From NCBI GenBank assembly GCA_018814045.1, contig JAHJAR010000203.1, positions 1 to 64,000 of the forward strand: a stretch of 64,000 bases of DNA, given 5' to 3'. Each line of letters starts with the position of its first letter. Position 1 is the first letter of the stretch. This DNA comes from Planctomycetota bacterium (GTDB taxonomy: Bacteria > Planctomycetota > Phycisphaerae > UBA1845 > Fen-1342). This document shows positions 55,401 to 64,000 of the stretch, piece after piece. Below the pieces are notes generated by a model, which saw only the letters and a list, made by a program, of their open reading frames with translations, made no database searches and was not told where the DNA came from. The translations under genes were made by a program, and so were the position numbers.

Positions 55401-57014
55401 ATGCGTCTTGTGCGTATTTCCCTCGCGGCAAAGTACCGGATCCTGTTCGGTCTGGCCGTCCTTCTGATCATCGGGGCCGCCTTGTACGTCCCCTGGCGGC
55501 GCATGGAGACGTTGGTAGATGAGCCCCTGTTCCGCGAAGCGCAGCGCGTGACCGACGACTACTTCCGGCTGGTCCTGCCCGAGCCCGGGAAACCCACTGG
55601 ACCCGCCGGCGGGTTGCACGGCAAGGAGCTCAGCCTGCTGCCCACCGAACGCCAGCAGCGCGAGGCCCGGTTTATCCGGCTCGATCGCAACCTGAACGAC
55701 CCGTCTTCGATAGCCAGCCAGGATTTTTCGGATTCGTTTGTGGCGGATACGCTGCGGACATTCCTCAGGCATCCTACCCGCGAGCAGCATCACATGGCAC
55801 GCTATGAGGACGATGGCCGGCGGTTCTACTACGCTCACGCGGTGCGCGTGACGAAACGCTGCCTCGCATGCCACGACGAGGGCAAGACGGCCCGGCCGTA
55901 TCGCGAGAACGAACTGGCCGGCATCATCACCGTGAATCTGCCCGCCGATCTGAGCGCCCAGGAACTCGTCGTCAACCGCCTGGTAATCGTGGCCGCCGGT
56001 GCGCTGGCGGGCATCCTGGCCATCCTGGTCTTTTACATTATCACGCACAAGTTCATCCTCTCGCCGGTACACGAGCTGCGCGAAGTGGCGATTCGCGTCG
56101 GCGAGGGCGACCTGACCGTACGCTCGGCGATTCAGACGGGCGACGAGTTCGAGCAACTCGCCGACAGTTTCAATACGATGCTGGAGCGTCTGCGCTTGTC
56201 GCAGGATGAACTCAAGAAAGCCAACCTGTCACTGGATCAAAAGCTGGGCGAGATGGCGGAGCGGAACGTTGCCCTGTACGAATCGAACCGCATAAAGAGC
56301 GAGTTCCTGGCCAATGTCTCGCACGAGCTGCGCACTCCATTGACGAGCATCATCGGTTTCGCGGAGCTGCTGCGCGAGGGGCCACAGGCAACGGGCAGCG
56401 AGCGTGCCATTCGCTACACCGAAAACATCCTCATCTCGGGGCGCATCCTGCTGGAGATCATCAACGACCTGCTGGATCTGGCCAAGATCGAAGCCGGGAA
56501 GATCGAGCTGCACGTGGAGACCGTCCGGTTGCAGGAAGCCTGCACCGCGCTGCTGGACTTCGTCCGGCCGCTGGCTGACAACAAGAAGCTGGACGTCGAG
56601 CTGGTCAGCGGAGACGGTCTGCCGGTCGTGTTCACGGACCCCGGCCTGCTGCGGCAGATCCTGTTCAACCTGCTTTCGAACGCGGTCAAGTTCACACCCG
56701 AGGGCGGTCATGTTCGCCTGGTGGCCCGGCGGGAGGGTGAGACGCACGTGCGCCTGGCGGTCTCGGATACGGGGCCGGGGGTGGCGCCCGAGCATCAGGA
56801 GGTGATCTTCGAGAAATTCCGCCAGATCGACCAGTCCGCCACGCGCGAACACCACGGAACGGGCTTGGGGCTGGCGATCGCGAAGGAATTGACCACGCTG
56901 TTGGGAGGAGAGATCGGGGTCGAGAGCCAACCCGGGCATGGGGCAACGTTCTGGGTAAAGCTGCCGCTCACGGCGCCGGAGCCTGGTGAGAGACCGTTGA
57001 TATCACTGGTTTGA
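55401..57014 (+). CDS. Membrane sensor histidine kinase with haem-binding-like CxxCH sensor domain
   Basis: A 537-residue kinase. Two membrane helices (about 12-31 and 193-214) bracket a periplasmic Tll0287/DUF3365-like domain with RRFYYAHAVRV and then Cys154-Leu-Ala-Cys157-His158 (RCLACHDEG), a c-type haem attachment motif. HAMP follows (LSPVHELREVAIRVGEGDLT), a coiled coil, HisKA with ANVSHELRTPLTSIIGF, and HATPase boxes NLLSNAVKF, DTGPGV and GTGLGLAI. It probably senses redox state, oxygen or NO through haem, based on the motif. No response regulator gene is next to it; the adjacent genes encode an ABC exporter. A TATAAT -10 lies 38 bases upstream. Confidence 0.93.
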   Translation: MRLVRISLAAKYRILFGLAVLLIIGAALYVPWRRMETLVDEPLFREAQRVTDDYFRLVLPEPGKPTGPAGGLHGKELSLLPTERQQREARFIRLDRNLNDPSSIASQDFSDSFVADTLRTFLRHPTREQHHMARYEDDGRRFYYAHAVRVTKRCLACHDEGKTARPYRENELAGIITVNLPADLSAQELVVNRLVIVAAGALAGILAILVFYIITHKFILSPVHELREVAIRVGEGDLTVRSAIQTGDEFEQLADSFNTMLERLRLSQDELKKANLSLDQKLGEMAERNVALYESNRIKSEFLANVSHELRTPLTSIIGFAELLREGPQATGSERAIRYTENILISGRILLEIINDLLDLAKIEAGKIELHVETVRLQEACTALLDFVRPLADNKKLDVELVSGDGLPVVFTDPGLLRQILFNLLSNAVKFTPEGGHVRLVARREGETHVRLAVSDTGPGVAPEHQEVIFEKFRQIDQSATREHHGTGLGLAIAKELTTLLGGEIGVESQPGHGATFWVKLPLTAPEPGERPLISLV

Positions 57015-57224
57015 TCGCTCCCGGGACACATCACCCGCTTGCGCTCTGCCAGCGCACGGTACCCAGCCGGGTTGCGAATGAGATCCGGAGGACGGCGATT
57101 CTCGGTTGGGTGCGTGGTCAGTGCCGCGACCGTCCGATACTCTACGTTGGCGGCGCGACGCGGTGCCTGCCGCCCGCGAGCCCCCGGCACCGTGTGATCC
57201 ACCGGAGACGGTCGTGGAGCGTGC

Positions 57225-57977
57225 ATGATCCGCATCGAAGGATTGACCAAGGTTTTCCCGAATCCTGATGGGACCGAGAAGACCGCCGTGGATCGCATCA
57301 GTTTCCGTATTGCCCGCGGCGAGATCTACGGTCTGCTCGGTCCGAACGGGGCGGGAAAGACGACCACGTTACGCATGGTCAGCGGGCTGCTGCGGCCAAC
57401 GGCCGGCTCGGTGTTTATCGGAGGTATCGACGTCACAGGCCACCCGCAGGAGGTCAAGAGGCAGATTGGCTACCTGACGGCCAACACCGGGCTGTACATG
57501 CGTCTGACGCCGTTCGAGCTGCTCGAATACTTCGCCACGCTGTACAGCATCCCGCGCGCGCCGGCTCGCCAGCGCATCGCGGAACTGGTCGCATGGCTGG
57601 GGATGGAGGATTTCCTGAAGCTGCGCTGCGGGGCGCTCTCGACCGGACAGAAGCAGCGCACCAACATCGCCCGGGCCCTGATCGCCGATCCGTCGGTACT
57701 GGTGCTCGATGAACCGACGCTGGGGCTGGACGTATTGAGCAACCGGCTCATCCTGACTTTCGTGCGCAAACAGGCCGAGGCCGGCAAGACCGTCCTGCTC
57801 TCGACGCACGCGCTCGATGAGATCGAGACGATGTGCCGCCGCATTGGGCTGATCCACAACGGGCGGCTGATCGCCGAAGGCGACCTGGAGACTCTGAAGA
57901 GACAGACAAACCGGCAGCGGCTGAGCGAAGTCTTCCTCAAGCTGGTGGGAGCGGATGAACCGGTTATCGCGGATTAA
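57225..57977 (+). CDS. natA: ABC transporter ATP-binding protein (NatA-like)
   Basis: A 250-residue ATPase: Walker A GLLGPNGAGKTTT, Q-loop in IGYLTANTGLYMRLT, signature LSTGQKQRTNIARAL (LSTGQ in place of LSGGQ), Walker B VLVLDEPTLGLD and the switch His in LLSTHALDE. ATG 57225 has GGAG 7 bases upstream. It overlaps the permease gene by 23 bases and forms a two-gene exporter of the NatAB type, which in Bacillus extrudes Na+. Substrate here is not proven. Confidence 0.92.
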   Translation: MIRIEGLTKVFPNPDGTEKTAVDRISFRIARGEIYGLLGPNGAGKTTTLRMVSGLLRPTAGSVFIGGIDVTGHPQEVKRQIGYLTANTGLYMRLTPFELLEYFATLYSIPRAPARQRIAELVAWLGMEDFLKLRCGALSTGQKQRTNIARALIADPSVLVLDEPTLGLDVLSNRLILTFVRKQAEAGKTVLLSTHALDEIETMCRRIGLIHNGRLIAEGDLETLKRQTNRQRLSEVFLKLVGADEPVIAD

Positions 57978-60315
57978 CACCGTTTGGCGGAAGGAGCTGA
58001 AGGACACCCTCCGCGACCGACGGACCGTCATCGCGATGGTGTTGGTGCCGATGGTGCTGTATCCAGCGTTGATGCTTGGTTCGTTGCAGGCGTTCGAGTT
58101 GCAGACGACACGTCTGAAGCAGGAGAGCTACGATGTCGGTGTGGCCTCGGAACAGGCGGCACGCTGGCTGCGCAAGCTGGTGGACGCCGACCCGGCCCGC
58201 CGGGCCCTGGCCGCGGGCCTGACACCCGAGCAGCTTTCGGCCGAGCAGGTGGTCGAACAAGCGGAGGCGGAGGGGTTCGGGAGCGAGGCCAAACCGGCGG
58301 TCACGCAGGGCGAAAGCGCGACAGAGGCAGCGCGCTCAGACGTTCGCCGGGTGCCGCCCGCGTACCGGATCGTGATCGTCGCCGATGTTGTCGCGGCAGT
58401 GGAAGGCGGGCAGACACACGCGGGCATCCTGGTCGAAGGGGGGCTGCCGGCGCCGGACAACGTGCGTTCGGCGCACATCACGCTGGTGTCGGATCAGAGC
58501 GAGATTCGCAGTCAGATCGCGGCCGCGGGCCTGGACGGCATTCTGCAAAGGGCCAACGCCCAGATGGTGCTGCATCGTCTGCGTGAGCTGGCGCTGGATC
58601 CAGAGCTGCTCAGACCGCTCGACCTCACCGAGCAGGACGTGGCCACGCCCGAGAAGCTGGGCAGCTCAGTCATCGGACAGATAGTCCCCCTGATCCTGAT
58701 CGTCATGACGATCACGGGAGCGATCTACCCGGCGATCGACCTGACGGCCGGGGAGCGCGAGCGCGGTACGCTCGAGACGCTCATGGTCGCACCAGTGCCG
58801 ACGGTGGACCTGATTGCGGGTAAGTTCGTGGTCGTAACGGCGATCGGGATGCTGAGTGCCGTGCTCAACCTCGTATCGATCGGAGGCACGATCTACCTGG
58901 GGGGCCTGGGTGACATGCTGACGCAAGGGAACGGCGTGGCCTTTCCCCTGTGGGCGCTGCCGTGGGTGCTGTTGCTGCTGTTACCGCTGGCGGTGATGTT
59001 CAGCGCGCTGCTGCTGGCGGTGTGCAGTTTTGCGCGGAGTTTCAAGGAAGCCCAGAACTACATCATGCCAGTGATGATCGCCGCCTTGATACCGGCTGTG
59101 GCGGGGATTCTGCCCGGGATGCGTTTGGAGGGGCCGGTCCTTGTGATTCCGGTCACGAATGTGGTCGTGCTGACGCGCGAGCTGTTCATGGGGCGGTTCA
59201 ATGTCGTGGGGGTCCTGTGGGTCTCGTTCTCGACCTGCATCTACGCCGGAGCGGCGGTGGCCGTGGCGGCCAAGCTCTTCGGCCAGGAAGCGGTGCTGTT
59301 TGCCGACAGCGGCTCGGTCAAAACGCTCTTCCTGCGGCGGTTCTTCAAGCCGCGGCTGCGGCCGAGCGCCGCGCAGGCGTTTCTGTTGCTCGCGTTGGCC
59401 TACCCGCTGCACTTCTTCATTCAGGTGGCGATCATGCGCTCGCCGGCGCTGATGGGCAACGTCGCCTATTTCTGGGCCTTCGGGGCGAACTTGGTGTTGT
59501 TGTTCGTGCTGCTGCCGGTGGTGGCAGCGAAATACATGCGCGTGGACATCGTGCAGACGCTACGCCTGCCGCGACCATCCGCAGCAGCGTTGCTCGCGGG
59601 GTTGTGTTTCGGCTGTTCGACGTGGATTCTGGGCAAGGCCTGGTTTGTCCTCCAACAGAACTGGATGCCGTTCGACACGGCGTCGCTGCGCGCCGTGGAG
59701 CAGCAATTCGCCTGGCTCGAGAACGTCAGTCCGTTCGCGGTAATCTTCTTCATGGCGGTGTTGCCCGCGGTATGCGAGGAGGTGTTCTTCCGCGGCTACG
59801 TGCTGAGCGGGCTGCGAAGGGCACTGAAGCCGGCGGGGGCCGTGCTCGTGGTCGCGATCGCGTTCGGCATCTATCACCAAAGCCTGCACCGCCTCGCGCT
59901 GACGGCGATGCTGGGCCTGGTGCTGGGATTGCTGGTAATCCAGGGCAGGTCGATCTGGCCGGCGATGCTGGCTCACATGATGCACAACGGCCTGTCGCTG
60001 GCCACGGCCACCGTGCCGGCCTGCCGCGATCTGGCCGCGCGTTTCGGTTTCGAGGCCGATCCCTTTGCCTTGCCGCCCATGCCGTTCCTGGTCGGCGCTG
60101 GAGCGCTATTCGGCGCAGGCCTGACGCTGTGCGCGCTGCTGGGCCGTCAGTCGCTCGCGTCCGAACCCGACGACGTCCCCGCGGAGCGGGGGGAAACCCC
60201 TGACATAGGCCAAGTTTCTCCGCTCACGCCCGATCTTACGCCGACCGAGGGCAAGCCCGTGGCCTCCGTCCTGAGACGGGCTGATGCCAACTCCGGGGCG
60301 ACCCCCGGGCAGTGA
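57955..60315 (+). CDS. ABC-2 type permease (NatB-like) fused to a CPBP intramembrane protease
   Basis: A 786-residue membrane protein. Residues 1-430 are an ABC-2 permease: basic N-terminus WRKELKDTLRDRRTVIAMV, first helix, a large extracytoplasmic loop, then TAGERERGTLETLMVAPVPT and five helices. Residues about 465-720 add eight or so further helices containing the CPBP (CAAX protease/bacteriocin-processing) motifs: CEEVFFRGYVLSGLRR with paired Glu at about 608-609, FGIYHQSLHRL and MLAHMMHNGL with the metal His residues. The C-terminal tail is soluble. The fusion suggests that exported material, or a partner peptide, is cleaved in the membrane; that is inference. Confidence 0.9.
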   Translation: MNRLSRINTVWRKELKDTLRDRRTVIAMVLVPMVLYPALMLGSLQAFELQTTRLKQESYDVGVASEQAARWLRKLVDADPARRALAAGLTPEQLSAEQVVEQAEAEGFGSEAKPAVTQGESATEAARSDVRRVPPAYRIVIVADVVAAVEGGQTHAGILVEGGLPAPDNVRSAHITLVSDQSEIRSQIAAAGLDGILQRANAQMVLHRLRELALDPELLRPLDLTEQDVATPEKLGSSVIGQIVPLILIVMTITGAIYPAIDLTAGERERGTLETLMVAPVPTVDLIAGKFVVVTAIGMLSAVLNLVSIGGTIYLGGLGDMLTQGNGVAFPLWALPWVLLLLLPLAVMFSALLLAVCSFARSFKEAQNYIMPVMIAALIPAVAGILPGMRLEGPVLVIPVTNVVVLTRELFMGRFNVVGVLWVSFSTCIYAGAAVAVAAKLFGQEAVLFADSGSVKTLFLRRFFKPRLRPSAAQAFLLLALAYPLHFFIQVAIMRSPALMGNVAYFWAFGANLVLLFVLLPVVAAKYMRVDIVQTLRLPRPSAAALLAGLCFGCSTWILGKAWFVLQQNWMPFDTASLRAVEQQFAWLENVSPFAVIFFMAVLPAVCEEVFFRGYVLSGLRRALKPAGAVLVVAIAFGIYHQSLHRLALTAMLGLVLGLLVIQGRSIWPAMLAHMMHNGLSLATATVPACRDLAARFGFEADPFALPPMPFLVGAGALFGAGLTLCALLGRQSLASEPDDVPAERGETPDIGQVSPLTPDLTPTEGKPVASVLRRADANSGATPGQ

Positions 60316-60331
60316 CGCGCGGCGTTGCCGC

Positions 60332-60406
60332 CTAGCAGAGTGCGATATACGCCGCCACGAAGTAAATCGCCAGGCGTATCCTGTGTGGTGTCCACGCAAA
60401 CAGCAT
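60332..60406 (-). CDS. Putative 24-residue membrane micropeptide
   Basis: ATG 60406 is preceded on the minus strand by GAGGAGG with a 7-base gap, an ideal ribosome site. The frame ends at TAG 60332-60334. The product starts MLFAWTPHRIRL and continues as a hydrophobic helix (AIYFVAAYIALC). A positive patch before the helix predicts N-in insertion. The gene lies convergent to, and 16 bases from, the end of the CPBP-fused permease gene. No family is recognised. A chance SD before a chance ORF cannot be excluded. Confidence 0.45.
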   Translation of the reverse strand: MLFAWTPHRIRLAIYFVAAYIALC

Positions 60407-60911
60407 TCTTTCGCCTCCTCAGGCATGGACGCGCACCCCATCGGTGCCCGTCCAATAAAGCGGGCTGTTTCTCAACGTGTCCCACCGTCATTTAACTCTA
60501 CGCCAGCGCGCCAACCATAATCAACTAACCGGCGGCAGATCGCGCGCACCGATAATGGCGGAGTCCCGAGCCGGATCCCGTCGGGTCCAGCAGTCGGCTC
60601 GGACGCACGCCGAGCCAGTCTTTTTTCGGGCGAGCGGCTTGGCAGTTGGGATCACGATGCCGGCGCGATTCTCGGCGCGCCTGGCTGCATCGCGGAATTA
60701 GAGCGGTTTCAGTTTGTCTGTAGCGGCCAAGCTCCGTATCGGCCGACAACGCCAACGTCCGGTGCGGGGCCCGGACGCTACACCGAATCGAAAAACGCTC
60801 TGGACATGCCTTTTTTGAGCCGGCATCAGTTCTTGCCGGGTGCTACGTCCTATAAACCAAGCGTTACCCCCCCGCCCTCGATGGTCACGCCGGCCTCCAA
60901 CCCGGACGCCG
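60407..60911. other. Gap with a complete family B repeat
   Basis: 505 bases between the micropeptide start and the CAP-domain gene end. It contains the 102-base element at 60700-60801 and no credible gene. Short frames on both strands are Arg/Ser-rich and lack ribosome sites. Confidence 0.6.
60700..60801. repeat. Dispersed repeat family B, complete MITE-like element
   Basis: The element has nested inverted ends: AGAGCG (60700) with CGCTCT (60796-60801), and TGTAGCG (60719-60725) with CGCTACA (60776-60782). A truncated relative lies at 13037-13102. No target-site duplication is obvious. Confidence 0.7.
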
Positions 60912-61529
60912 TCAGAGCCCATTCCCCTCAGCCGGGCGACCGAATTCCTGCACCCAGTACACGCCGTAGTCTCCCCCATGGCGAACAGCCACGCCCAACT
61001 CTGTGAAACGCTCGTCTAGGATGTTCTCGCGGTGCCCGGGGCTCTCCATCCAGGCGTCGAAGGCCGCCGTTGCGGTCTGCTGTCCAGCCGCCAGGTTCTC
61101 GCCGATCACGAGGAAGTCATAGCCGACCTGCTCGGCTCGGTCAGCCAGGTTTGTTCCCGTGTGAGGATCGACGTGGTCGAAGAAGCCGTAGTGGATCATT
61201 TCGCAGGCGTACAGAGCGGCCTGATTCGCCAGGATGTCGCTGTGCACCACGGCCGGTAAGCCGCGGGACGAACGCTCCCTGTTGACCAGGAACAGCACCT
61301 CCGCTTCGATCGATTCCGCGGAGTCTGGGATGCTACAGTCCGAGAACTGCGGGGGCTGCTCGCGTCCTGAGCCATCGGTGACTCCGCCCGGGGCCACCAA
61401 CGCGGACCCCTCCAGTCCACTTCCGCCAGTGCTCGTAGTCCCTCCGGTCAGCGATGCCAGGGGGCAGCCGCCCAGCAGAAAAAGGACCGCACCGATCGCC
61501 GCCATCCTGATTCTGAAGCCCGGTTCCAT
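60912..61529 (-). CDS. CAP (SCP-like) domain lipoprotein
   Basis: A 205-residue lipoprotein; ATG 61529 follows GGAGG by 6 bases. The signal ends FLLGGC and is followed by a Gly/Ser/Thr linker. Residues about 70-200 are a CAP/SCP domain: FLVNRERSSRGLPAVVHSDI, YGFFDHVDPHTGTNLADRAE, IGENLAAGQQTATAAFDAWM, SPGHRENILDERFTELGVAV and YWVQEFG. The two His and two Glu of the usual CAP cavity are present. Bacterial CAP proteins are extracellular with mostly unknown activity. The gene is divergent from the PKD/WD40 gene. Confidence 0.92.
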   Translation of the reverse strand: MEPGFRIRMAAIGAVLFLLGGCPLASLTGGTTSTGGSGLEGSALVAPGGVTDGSGREQPPQFSDCSIPDSAESIEAEVLFLVNRERSSRGLPAVVHSDILANQAALYACEMIHYGFFDHVDPHTGTNLADRAEQVGYDFLVIGENLAAGQQTATAAFDAWMESPGHRENILDERFTELGVAVRHGGDYGVYWVQEFGRPAEGNGL

Positions 61530-61732
61530 GCGAACCTCCAACCGAGGGTGAGCGCGGCGTATCCGTTCCGCGTGTCCCCTTCGCAACGAATGCCAACTTC
61601 CGTCCGCCCATGGAGGCCCGGCAAGCAGCTTTGGACCGATCGGACCTCACGCTCGCCCGCTCGCGAGCATCGCTCCGTCCGGAACCTGTCCTATCATCGG
61701 TCCGAACCACCAGATGATCGCCGGACAACCCC

Positions 61733-61761
61733 TTGATACGACTCCTTGCCGGTCCCATACT
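61733..61761 (+). promoter_or_regulatory. Predicted promoter for the PKD/WD40 lipoprotein gene
   Basis: TTGATA (61733-61738), 17-base spacer, CATACT (61756-61761), 51 bases before the ATG. Confidence 0.55.
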
Positions 61762-61812
61762 AACGATGAATGGACAATTAGGCAATCGGTGAATCCGCTC
61801 GAGGAGCTTCGC

Positions 61813-64000
61813 ATGCAGCGCTCGCGCTCTATCGTTCTAACGGCCCTGGTGACTCCCTTGCTGCTAATGCAGGTGGACCTGTCCGGCTGCCTGCCGATAT
61901 CCGCCACCGGGGGCACGACCTCAACAGCCAACGCCTTCAACTTACCGCCCACGGTCGTGATCAGCGCCGATCTGGTACGCGGCATCGCGCCGCTGACGGT
62001 GCGCTTCAGTTCCGTGGGCAGCTCGGACGACGGACTGATCGTCGCCCGCTTGTGGAACTTCGCGGACGGCCAGACCAGTCAGGATATCTCGCCTTCGCAT
62101 ACCTTCGCCAACACCGGCGTGTACGCTGTGGCGCTCAGGTTGACCGACGACCGCGGGGCACAATCCACGCGCCGGCTGACGATCTACGTCACGGAGGCGC
62201 CCGTCGCCCGGATCAGCGTGGACCACCGCACGGCCGAATCGGCGCCGGCGATCTTCACCTTCGACGCCTCGCAATCCTATGACCCCGACGGCGAGATCGA
62301 GGAATACCAGTGGGATTTCGGCGACAGCTCGCGCGAACTGCTGCCGGTCGTCACGCACACTTACGCCACTTCCGGCACCTACCGGGCGCGGCTCACGGTA
62401 ACCGACAACAACGGAGTGACCGGTACCGCCGAAGTGGTCATCGAGGTCGGCATTCGCACGCCCGAGATCGCCTTCCGCACTCCCCCCGCGACCATCACCA
62501 ACATTGTCTGTTCGAACGACTCGCCTCTCTGGGTGTACACGGTCTTCGAGGTCGAGCCGAACGTACCCCGGACGATCAGTGCCGGGCTCGATGGTGACGA
62601 TGACCCCTGCAACGCCCAAGCGGTGCTGTTCGACGCGGCGACGGGGGCGCGCGTGCGCACTCTGGCCGGTCACACCGACCGGGTCCTTGACGCGGTCTTC
62701 TCCGCCGACAGCACCATGGTGTTGACCGCCAGCGATGACCGCACCCTGCGCCTCTACGACACGGCCACAGGCCAGCACGTGGAAACATATGGCGGCAATC
62801 TCGGCTCGATCACGTCCGCCGCCTTCTCGCCGGATGGTGCGACGCTTGTCTTCGGCGAAGACACCGGTGCGGTCATCCTGCGGAACGTGAGTTCTGGTGC
62901 CATCGTGCGGCAGTTTGTCGGACATACATCGACCGTCAACGCCGTCGCGTTTTCGCCCGACGGGACGCAGATCCTGTCCGGCAGCGACGACCGCAGCGCG
63001 CTGCTCTGGAATGTCGCGGACGGGACGATCATACGGACGCTCACCGGGCACGCGTTCGGTGTGACATCCGTGGCGTTTTCGCCAACCGACGCGACCCTGG
63101 TGCTGACTGGCAGCGTTGACCAGGCGGCCAAACTGTGGGATACGAACAATGGGACGGTGTTGGTCTCGTACGAGCCGGTCCGCGATGGTGATCAGCTTGT
63201 TTCCGGGCACGCCAACAGCATTTCGGACGTGGCCTTCTCACCCGACGGCACCATGATCCTGACCGGGAGTGACGACCGCACTGCCAAGCTGTGGAGCGTG
63301 GCTGGCGGCCCCGAGTTGCGGACCCTCAGCGGGCATGGCGATCGGGTCACCTCGGTCGGCTTCTCACCCGACGGAACGCAGGTCGTCACCGGCAGCGAAG
63401 ACGCGACCGCGCTGATCTGGGATGCCACGACCGGTGAACCGGTCATGAGTTCGCTTCGGCCGGTGCGTGTCGTCGACGCCGGCGGAAACCTCCAGGCCAC
63501 CTCGGACACCTGTACATCCGCGGTCAGTTCCGTGGCGTTCTCTCCCAGCGGTGCGTACATCCTGGCCGGCGTCGCCGCCCGCAACGACATCAAGCTGGAC
63601 AGCAGCACCAGGCCCGCAGGCAACGACCTCAACCTCACCGTGCCGACACCGCTCGATCTGACCAACGTGGACATCGGCGAATACTATCTGTGGGCTGAGA
63701 TCGACACCGACCGGACCGCCCCATCACGAACGTACTCCGGCGCCCTCGTGAATGTGATCGCGCCCTTCACCGAAAGCGTCGACAACTTCACGCCGCGCGT
63801 CCCGCTTCGCAACGACCGCGCCTCGGTCATCGTCGCCCCCACGGACGACCGCCAGATATTCGACCTGGGAACTATGAGTAAGGGCGACCGACTGTACATC
63901 AGCCTGCTCTCCACGCCAGGCTACGGCGACTTCTACGATGACGATGAATACAGCCTGCTGATCATGGATGCCGACGAGAAGGTCTTCGCCTGGTATCAGG
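61813..64000 (+). CDS. Lipoprotein with PKD and WD40 repeats (runs off window)
   Basis: ATG 61813 follows GAGGAG by 6 bases. The frame is open to the window end (729 codons, no stop). A signal peptide ends with a lipobox-like DLSGC. Two PKD domains follow at about 45-130 and 135-220 (LWNFADGQTSQDISPSHTFA and YQWDFGDSSRELLPVVTHTY). From about 275 to 605 there are seven or so WD40 blades (GHTDRVLDAVFSADS, GHTSTVNAVAFSPDGTQILS, SGSDDRSALLWN, GHANSISDVAFSPDGTMILT). The last visible part is a beta-rich segment (SKGDRLYISLLSTPGYGDFY) like the pre-peptidase or bacterial-domain sandwich. It is probably a surface-exposed scaffold. Extracytoplasmic WD40 arrays are uncommon outside a few bacterial phyla. 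Confidence 0.9.
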   Translation, partial: MQRSRSIVLTALVTPLLLMQVDLSGCLPISATGGTTSTANAFNLPPTVVISADLVRGIAPLTVRFSSVGSSDDGLIVARLWNFADGQTSQDISPSHTFANTGVYAVALRLTDDRGAQSTRRLTIYVTEAPVARISVDHRTAESAPAIFTFDASQSYDPDGEIEEYQWDFGDSSRELLPVVTHTYATSGTYRARLTVTDNNGVTGTAEVVIEVGIRTPEIAFRTPPATITNIVCSNDSPLWVYTVFEVEPNVPRTISAGLDGDDDPCNAQAVLFDAATGARVRTLAGHTDRVLDAVFSADSTMVLTASDDRTLRLYDTATGQHVETYGGNLGSITSAAFSPDGATLVFGEDTGAVILRNVSSGAIVRQFVGHTSTVNAVAFSPDGTQILSGSDDRSALLWNVADGTIIRTLTGHAFGVTSVAFSPTDATLVLTGSVDQAAKLWDTNNGTVLVSYEPVRDGDQLVSGHANSISDVAFSPDGTMILTGSDDRTAKLWSVAGGPELRTLSGHGDRVTSVGFSPDGTQVVTGSEDATALIWDATTGEPVMSSLRPVRVVDAGGNLQATSDTCTSAVSSVAFSPSGAYILAGVAARNDIKLDSSTRPAGNDLNLTVPTPLDLTNVDIGEYYLWAEIDTDRTAPSRTYSGALVNVIAPFTESVDNFTPRVPLRNDRASVIVAPTDDRQIFDLGTMSKGDRLYISLLSTPGYGDFYDDDEYSLLIMDADEKVFAWYQ

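Overview
The window is about 65% G+C and reads as the chromosome of a planctomycete, most likely class Phycisphaerae. The lineage call is an inference. It rests on two secreted proteins ending in paired dockerin-like tags (NGFDIDPFxALL), eukaryote-like Ser/Thr kinases fused to extracytoplasmic or TPR domains, an HTH-EIIA(PtsN) fusion of the type known in Chlamydiae, many lipoproteins, and gaps filled with short palindromic repeats. No transposase, integrase, phage gene or CRISPR array is visible.

Layout. 1-9 kb: end of an unknown gene, an FRG-repeat lipoprotein, a TSP3/PA14 metallopeptidase-like exoprotein, a small CBM-like secreted protein, and an ECF sigma factor translationally coupled to a kinase that carries an extracytoplasmic hydrolase and a CBM-like tail. 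9-16 kb: coiled-coil protein, tRNA-Met, HTH-EIIA, sugar-phosphate isomerase-like protein, a 53-aa lipoprotein-like peptide and a beta-helix exoprotein. 16-28.5 kb: housekeeping block (rpsU, membrane pyrophosphatase, rsfS, an archaeal-type pheS-pheT pair followed by queA and a GNAT gene, guaB). 28.6-36.8 kb: a cobalamin-dependent C1 methyltransferase cluster. An mtaB-like gene and a reactivation-domain gene lie on the minus strand. A corrinoid protein and two URO-D-family proteins lie on the plus strand, the last two separated by a large dockerin-tagged exoprotein. 37-46.7 kb: an ArfB-like hydrolase, a FecCD-type permease with two related lipoproteins, pabB-pabC-nif3, and a parvulin. 46.7-60.3 kb: envelope and signalling block on both strands (TolC-like, a multi-PAS hybrid kinase, a TPR kinase, a haem-motif sensor kinase, and an ABC exporter whose permease is fused to a CPBP protease). 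60.3-64 kb: micropeptide, CAP-domain lipoprotein, and a PKD/WD40 lipoprotein that runs off the end.

How the parts fit. MtaB would move methyl groups from methanol, or a related methyl donor, to the corrinoid protein, and the MetH-type protein would re-reduce inactive cobalamin. The URO-D proteins are candidates for the acceptor step, but both lack the full zinc triad of MtaA, so the fate of the methyl group is open. This cluster and the archaeal-type PheRS with a zinc-ribbon insertion are the most unusual biology here. Others are three near-leaderless promoters, two very short ORFs with strong Shine-Dalgarno (SD) sites, and at least two families of dispersed intergenic repeats, one of which forms the 3' end of a gene.
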